Assembly: GCA_037176845.1 (NCBI GenBank)
Contig: JAYKXP010000006.1
Span: 372,001 to 436,000, forward strand
Source of the DNA: Paramarasmius palmivorus
Lineage: Eukaryota; Basidiomycota; Agaricomycetes; Agaricales; Marasmiaceae
Direction of reading: 5' to 3'
Length of the DNA: 64,000 bases
The stretch's first letter is position 1. Each line of letters opens with the position of its first letter. Of the stretch, positions 57,992 through 64,000 are shown in pieces. The position numbers and the translations under genes are program-made. A model generated the notes under the pieces. It saw nothing but the letters and a program-made list of their open reading frames with translations, was not told the origin of the DNA and ran no database searches.

Positions 57992-58958
57992 ATGATCATC
58001 CAATTTGCACTACCTCTGACCTTGAGTCTTGCTATGTACTCCCTTCTTATCATCGCGCATCCGCTCGTCGAAAGAGCAAACACCGCTGCAAGCGCCTTGG
58101 CCGCTGACGCATCCATCAACGTGGCTGGGCTTTACAATGCAGTCAACAACGCCCGAGGCACGCGTCTCGCGTCCTATCCTTGGAACTACGGTACACCTGC
58201 CGATGTGCATATCTACGCTGATTGGCTTTACATGACCAACTCGTCGATATTCCATTTCATCGCTGATATGGATGTTGATTGTGATGGTGTCGATGTAAGG
58301 AGCCTTTTTTGTCCTTTTTTGTCTTTTACAATGGGGAGCTTACACATTGTTCTCGTTTTGCTAGTATCAATGTCCAGTAAGTATATTCTGGCTACTGATT
58401 GCTCGTATTACTGAATCAGTCAAAGGGAAACTCGGATGGAGACAGCGCAACCTCCTTTGGCCACCTCGACGCGTCCAAGGTCCCTTATTATGTCCTCCCG
58501 GGCCGGTTTTACGAACAATACTACCCTAAGATCCTACCCAACGCTCTCGGCGCGATCATCTGTAGCGGGAAGATCTTTTATGGTATTTTTGGGGACACAA
58601 AGTCAGTTAGAACTTGATTGTTCTGGGATAGCCCGTCTAACTATCAAACAAACTCCACACAGCGGTGCCAATCCACAAATGATAGGAGAAGCGTCCTATC
58701 TGCTTGCTCGCACATGCTTTCCACAGGACGACCTGAATGGCAATCGAGGGCATGATGCTCGTGATGTGGCGTGTAAGTTCTAGGTCACGGCGGTGGCACG
58801 GCTTCGAAGAGCGCTGATGGAGTGTTTTTGGATACACAGATATTATCTTTGGGAATCAGGTTCCTAGTGGTGTTCAGGACCAGACGATTGATCTGAAGGC
58901 ACTGAAGGCGTTGGGGGATCAAAATTTGAAGATGCTTACTCCCAAGCTGGGGATCTGA
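57992..58958 (+). CDS. GH75 chitosanase, secreted
   Basis: The signal peptide MIIQFALPLTLSLAMYSLLI is followed by a spacer and the GH75 domain: FIADMDVDCDGVDYQCP (the exon YQCP is 12 bases between two introns), then SKGNSDGDSATSFGHLDASK, VPYYVLPGRFYE, LGAIICSGKIFYGIFGDTNG, IGEASYLLARTCFP, GHDARDVAYIIFGNQVP, ending KMLTPKLGI. The Asp in GDT and Glu in GEAS are the best candidates for the acid pair of the family. GH75 enzymes cut chitosan; in fungi they serve in wall turnover or attack on other fungi. Five or so introns. The DMDVDCDG and GEAS blocks make the family firm. Confidence 0.87.
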
Positions 58959-59520
58959 TAAAGGTCAGGGCTGGGGTGATTTGGTTTAGTTTCGGCCACT
59001 TAACGATTCACCAGACAGGTTACCCGAGCTTGAGTAGGGTCCAGACAGGTCCTAATTAGTTAGACTATAAATACAGAGAGGTCTTTAGGTGCATGGTAGA
59101 TAAAGTTCTTGGAAGTAACAAGATATCCTACTTAGAATTCTTGTGCTTTGCCATTAGAGCGGTGATATCGGTGCGGTGGCTTCCCATTTGAGTCTCCAGC
59201 GCGTATTCCCAACCTTCTCGCTCCGCACCTCATCATTGGTATCATGTTGGCAGATGGCATCTTGAATGGGAGATCGGGAGCATTAGAACGCTATAGCCAA
59301 CTTGACACGGAGCGAGAGAAATACGTATACATTGCCGTAGACTACAGTGTGAACTTTGTGAACCCAAATTAGACAGATTACATGGAAGGTATAACAGGTG
59401 CAAGACGCAGGGGTGGTGATAGCAAGACAACAGTTCGCGCAAAGGGTCCCGTAGTTCACGGTAAAGGTCTAGCCTTTTTGACAAGAAAGTAAGGCAGTGC
59501 GAGTAACAGTACAGTACAAT
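58959..59520. other. Convergent 3' ends
   Basis: This lies between the chitosanase stop and the stop of the 59,521 minus-strand gene. No coding or RNA feature is seen. Confidence 0.6.
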
Positions 59521-60300
59521 TTACACAAGGGGAGGTGATGGTTCGGGTCTATAATGGAGCCGAGTGACGCCAAAGACGACTTCGGGAATCTCGCCTTCGT
59601 CGCTAATGGGTTGGTCACGGTTGGGGGATGGCATGGAGACAAGGACGGCGACTTGTAGCATCCCTGGTGGCACTGGAGAGACCTTTTCGTTGTCTGAAGG
59701 TGGCGGGGGTGTAGTAGGATCCGGTGGTGGGGAACTCGGTTCACGATCGAAACCTGGTCTATCGAAGTTGAAGGCACGTTTAACACGGTCAAAGGCGCTT
59801 CGATGAGCAGGGGCTTCTGCGGCGACGGCTTGTTTTCTGCGACGTTTGGATTTGACCGGTTGGACCGAGACAGGCTAAAACGAGACAGGTTGAGGAGAGA
59901 TCGCAGTCTATGTGGCGAGATAAAAGTACCATCATCTCATCCCAAGAATCACCTCCAGACTCCAACCAAGCATTATAAAACTTTGGGCGCGTTCTAAATC
60001 GTTTTCTGTGGGAACCTGGGGAACGAGGAGCAAGGATAGCGCCAGAAGCAAGGGCTTCTTGTAGACGCTGCTGGTATCTTCGACGAAGGATATATGACCG
60101 AAATATGATAGTGCTCGAAATCAAGAGCAGGACGAACAAGGTGGCAAGAAAGGTGAATCTGGGGAAACAGCAGGTCGGTTCAGTGAACTGAGACGAGATC
60201 TGTGAGATACTGACAGATAAAGATTACTAGAATTGCTGGGATTATTGTAACCTTCTGGGGTTGAGCTCGGGGGAGGGGTTGAAGCGGGCGTGGAGGACAT
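59521..60300 (-). CDS. Single-span membrane protein with Pro-rich tail (unknown function)
   Basis: Start MSSTPASTPPPSSTPEGYNN at 60,300, then SNSSNLYL, intron, FTFLATLFVLLLISSTIIFR (one membrane span) and a basic stop-transfer RSYILRRRYQQRLQEAL. Then KRFRTRPKFYNAWLESGGDS-WDEMM, intron, PVSVQPVKSKRRRKQAVAAE, a Pro/Asp-rich segment (SSPPPDPTTPPPPSDNEKVS), and the end GEIPEVVFGVTRLHYRP. Both introns are GT-AG and keep frame. It looks like a family conserved in basidiomycetes with an exposed N-terminus and long cytosolic tail; no role is known. An ATG at 60,462 is in frame but overlaps the start of the neighbour, so the later start is preferred. It is divergent from the DUF6533 gene with a 160-base gap. 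Confidence 0.65.
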
Positions 60301-60460
60301 TCGCGACCTGAAATCCGAGCCCAACGCAGGAGAGGAAGAGGACCTGGTGGCAGTGGGAAAAAACAAGGGGCGACCTTGATACCAATACTGCGTGGGAATT
60401 TCCTTACCGCTCAAAAGAAGATCCTTCATCACTGCTTGATACCCCTGCTTCTCCCCCACC

Positions 60461-61957
60461 ATGTCCAATACTACGGGCACACCTGCGTTCACTTTGCCAA
60501 AATCTTTGGACTTACCTCCTCATCTCAGCGCTCACAAGTATTTTTTCGTCTGCACATTGACTGTTGCGGCCTGGGATACCCTTGTTTTGTCACCAAGAAC
60601 ATGGAGGCTTATGAAGACGCCAGAATGGCCTGTTCTCAAGATCTTGTTCCATTTCATGCGTCTTTTCATGCCAATTGAGTTCACCATTGTCGGTACGTCG
60701 CGAAATCCTGTGTATTTAGCGTCCGACTGACAATAATTTGTGATAGCGGTTGCTTTCTTCGATACTAAATGGTCGCAGGCTGTATGTCCAACCGAATCTT
60801 TCAACTTATCCATACCCATTTCTCTTCCCAGACTTGCCAAAAATTCTTCCTCTTCGAGCCCATCTGCACTGCTATTCTCCTGGCCGCTGCTTCTGGTTCG
60901 TTCTTATTCCTCCCAGGTATCAGGATATATTCATCTCAATACCTCCCTTCAGTTGTACATGTTATTCGTGTTCATGCCATCTACGAGAGGAGCCGTGGTG
61001 TACTGATGGGAATGGGCAGCTTGTTCGCCGTGCAAGTTGTCGTCACCGCCATTTGCTGTGGTTTCTACCGATGTAAGCGGTATGATCTTAGCTGCCATAC
61101 AGCCTCTTGATAAGCGCCCTTTTTCACAGCTGTTCCCCTCGAAGAAGGTCAAGGATGCATTGCTGGCCCCAAGAATGCATGGGTTGGTATTTACTGGGTT
61201 GCTCCAACCGTCCTCTATACCGCATCGGTACGTGTAGTCACCGGGACGAGTCACCATATCATTCACACTACAGCGTAGTTCGTTTTGGCCTTGTCCCGTT
61301 CACTTGCGTCTCTAAAGTCGAAGCCCATGACTCCATGGAGACTCATGCTTCGTGATGGATTGAACCTTTACGGTGTATGTCCGATTCTCCTCATCTTGCT
61401 ACTAACCGCTGACTGGCTCATCTGACTAGGCCGTCTGGATCGTCAATATGGTAAACATGCTCTTCTGGTTCATCATCAAACCCACTGGCATTTCCGACCC
61501 CGTTAGAACTATCGTTACTAGGTCAGTTCCCACACCAAAATTATTGCTGTGCATGCCGATGTAACTCATCATGCATCTTTTGATACCTAGTATGGCTGCT
61601 GTACTTACGACCTCCATGACGCTCCGTATCATTCTTTCCGTGAGAGGACCCCTGGCCAAGGGCGGTTCCTTCGCGCTCAGCGGCTCCACAGCAAACAGCA
61701 GCTCCCGCAACACTCACGTTATCTCCACCTCCCGTTCTGGTCAGCCAACCAACCTCTCCTCTCACGTCGGTCACACGTACACTTTGGATGACATGCGAAC
61801 CAAGCCGGAAGGCGAGTGGACTGATACTGATGCTGCTAGTGATGGCAAAGGTGGCGCAGTTCTTGCCATCGACAACCCCAACAGAGAACCTGTCGGCGGT
61901 GTCAAGGTCACAGTTGACCGGGAGATTGGGTATGATCAATACCCAAGGGCGAAATAA
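60461..61957 (+). CDS. DUF6533-type multi-pass membrane protein
   Basis: A basidiomycete family whose hallmark is the first block KYFFVCTLTVAAWDTLVLSP followed by RTWRLMKTPEWPVLKILFHF and MRLFMPIEF. Further spans include LFEPICTAILLAAASGSFLF, GMGSLFAVQVVVTAICCGFY, WVGIYWVAPTVLYTASFVLA and AVWIVNMVNMLFWFIIKPTG. The region RIRVHAIYERSR is the usual loop (IRVxAIY). Seven spans are expected, giving a receptor-like outline, but no ligand or G-protein link is established. The C-terminal tail is hydrophilic (SSRNTHVISTSRSGQPTNLS and HTYTLDDMRTKPEGEWTD). Five or more introns. Stop at 61,957. Confidence 0.78.
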
Positions 61958-62745
61958 ATGGAAAGGCTGCATCGTCATGATCATCTTCCAACCTTATTTA
62001 TTCCTTGCGCTTCGCGTTCATATCTTGTTCTAATCAGCGTGCGTTGATCTACTAGCAGATTGATATCATAACCATTTGCGTACTTTTTTATATTTCCTTG
62101 CTTTCTTACTGTAGCTGTGCTCTACTGCTTGCCTTACAATTATTCTTGATATCGTGTACTTATGTATTCAATGGAAAGGGGGAATGGCATTGGGGATTTG
62201 TGTTGTAAGCTACTCGCGACCGCAGAGACCTGAGGCCTGAACACCGGCAACACTGCACAGTGAATATTGTTGAATATATTGATGGCATTCGTTGTCTATT
62301 GTACTTAGGGGCAGAAAAATGCAAAGACTGTAAGTGTTGTCCTGGTTTGCGAAAACATAAGATAACATATTGATAGCGATAGCAGAGACAGATATGCGAG
62401 AGGTCGCTGATATATCATATCAGCAGACCAGTACGATGCGTGAATCAGAGCGTGGTACACCCGAATGATGATGAGGGAAGCGAAGAACGAAGTCTGAAAG
62501 GGAGCGGTAAGAGTACACAGGACATACATAGAGATGGTACAGCAGGATGATGCCCTTGAAAAGACTTTTCACCTGGACGACAGCATTGGATGAAGGAGAG
62601 ATGAAAGCCAAGTGATGAGGGGTTAAATGCGACATGCAACGTGTGATGTGATAATGGGAGGACCTCAGCTGGTCGATGAAAAGGATAAATAATAGTGTAA
62701 ATGAGAAAGAAAATGAGGAAAGGAACAGGACTTTCTTGGCGACGC
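61958..62745. other. Convergent intergenic
   Basis: About 790 bases between the DUF6533 and MPS1 stops. Minus-strand frames here (62,923-62,420 and 62,759-62,445) are chance: they run out of frame with MPS1 and have no domain. Confidence 0.6.
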
Positions 62746-64000
62746 TTATTCTTGAGCACTCGTGTGGGGTCCGCATATGGATTTCAGCTCGTTCACGAGG
62801 CGCTGCAAACACGAGTTCAGTAACAAGCAGGCTTGGACTAGGGACAGGTACGAACCAGCGCTTCCATTTCCAAATGCACCGGGTCTTCCGATACCCTGCC
62901 CGTTCCACCAAGCTTGATGCCATAGATGAGCAGCTGCTTCATATAATGAGAGTCGATGATTGTTTCGCCCTCCTCCAAGAGATCCCATTTGGATGCTATC
63001 ACCGGGTTAGCTGTCATCACGATGGTCAAGCAGTCGATCACTTACGAGGCGGAGATGCGGACTTCTCCTCCATGCATAGCCAATCTTGTTTCAACAATTC
63101 AGGTATCGTCATCCTCTCTTTTGGGTTCCGCAACAAACAGCTCTGCATATCTCTGATCACATCTCTTCGGACCCTTTGCTTCTTCTCATACATCTTTGTG
63201 GGTCTTGCAGATGGTGAAGCATCCTTGGAGACGGGTTTCACTGGAACGGCGTATTCGGGATACTCGATGGTGAAAGAGGTGTCCGGGATAGCTTTCATCT
63301 TTTGATATGGCGTCAAATGATGAAAGGGTGGGTAGCTGTAGACCATTTGATAGAGAATGCAGCCCAAGGACCAAACATCACTCTGACGCCCGACTTTCAA
63401 TCTTGCCATACCATCTGGAAGTTCGATCGCCTCGGGAGACATGTAGTTCAATGTGCCAACCTGTAACAGTAATTGAATATACCGGTTCAGGTGGAATGAA
63501 TCCATACATACCTGGTGATCTCGGTACATGTTCGTAGTGTCATTGGCAATGGCATTTGCAATACCGAAATCAATCAGCTTCAGTTGACCTTTTACCATCA
63601 CAAAGTTTGCAGGCTTTAGGTCCGAGTGAACAATCTTCTCGTCATGTATCACTTGGACTGCTTGCAACATCTAAGGGCGGTGTCAACAAGGGATACGAAC
63701 AGACGAGCATACTTTACACACCTGTTGCCAATAGTAGGCCACCCATAACATGTCCAAAGGCTCTGAAATTCTTTCCTGAAGCAACCTCGCCAGATCAATC
63801 TCTCCGCATTCCATGACTAGGAACAAATGCCCTTTTGAGTTGCCCGAGCCAGGTTTGACCTCACTATCGAGTAGACGAATGATCCTGCTATTCCCCGCCA
63901 GACGATTAAGGAGTGCAATCTCATTCATGTACCCTTGCAAGGCGTCACCATCGGTGTTCTCCAAGTTGACGCGTTTGATGGCGAATATGTTGTTGTCCCC
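62746..64000 (-). CDS. MPS1: Spindle-checkpoint kinase Mps1/TTK, 3' part
   Basis: The gene continues past the right edge; only the kinase domain and tail are here. The first residues visible are NIFAIKRVNLENTDGDALQG, with the ATP-site Lys in AIKRV. Then come YMNEIALLNRLAGNSRIIRL, LFLVMECGEIDLARLLQER, the catalytic loop VHSDLKPANFVMV, IDFGIANAI (DFG), VGTLNYMSPEAIEL, QSDVWSLGCILYQMVYSYPP and FHHLTPYQKMKAIPD. The C-terminal HYMKQLLIYGIK segment is typical of fungal Mps1. Introns interrupt at about 63,460-63,515, 63,670-63,720, 63,000 and 62,850. All kinase motifs are intact. Mps1 acts at kinetochores and spindle poles. Confidence 0.88.

Noticed and set aside
1..64000. CRISPR arrays, bacterial operons or ribosome binding sites
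   Set aside because: The window is eukaryotic; no spaced direct-repeat array was seen.

Overview
The window looks like nuclear DNA of a basidiomycete fungus, most likely an agaric (Agaricomycetes). Genes are compact and intron-rich, with introns of about 45-70 bases that mostly start GT and end AG. The proteins include basidiomycete-type families: a DUF6533 membrane protein, HsbA-like secreted proteins, a GH75 chitosanase and an agaric-restricted family of unknown function. Exon boundaries were worked out by eye from reading frame, splice sites and family conservation. They are firm for ARL8, the SCOC-like gene, the tyrosine phosphatase, borealin, the two paired membrane-protein genes and the small DUF-type genes. 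They are approximate inside PET127, POP1, BRR2, the MFS transporter, the nuclease and the arrestin.

Layout. 0-9.3 kb: 3' end of NSE2 (SUMO ligase), RPN13 (proteasome ubiquitin receptor), a SCOC-like coiled-coil protein, PET127 (mitochondrial RNA processing), a rearranged stretch, then ARL8 (lysosome/vacuole small GTPase). 9.9-20.3 kb: an agaric-specific protein, a disordered protein of unknown function and a very large rhodanese plus tyrosine phosphatase. 20.7-24.5 kb: POP1 (RNase P/MRP) and a mitochondrial coiled-coil protein read divergently from a promoter of about 110 bases. 25.5-38 kb: a secreted wall-type protein, an MFS transporter, a universal stress protein, an extracellular nuclease and borealin. 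38.7-47.7 kb: BRR2 (spliceosomal helicase) and ERG26 (sterol synthesis). 48.3-64 kb: two HsbA-like secreted proteins, an alpha-arrestin, CDC123, a chitosanase, two divergent membrane-protein genes and the MPS1 kinase, which runs off the right edge.

Most of these genes are unrelated housekeeping neighbours, as is usual in fungi. The outstanding region is 4.99-8.54 kb. PET127 and ARL8 appear once to have been a head-to-head pair sharing a short promoter. That promoter, with the 5' ends of both genes, is now present twice as direct repeats about 3 kb apart. The left copy keeps the whole of PET127 and a decayed ARL8 stub; the right copy keeps the whole of ARL8 and a PET127 stub. Between the repeats sit two closely related multi-pass membrane-protein genes facing away from each other. 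Other points of note are a 9-base microexon in ARL8, two GC-AG introns in borealin, and a tyrosine phosphatase whose catalytic fold is interrupted by very long disordered inserts.
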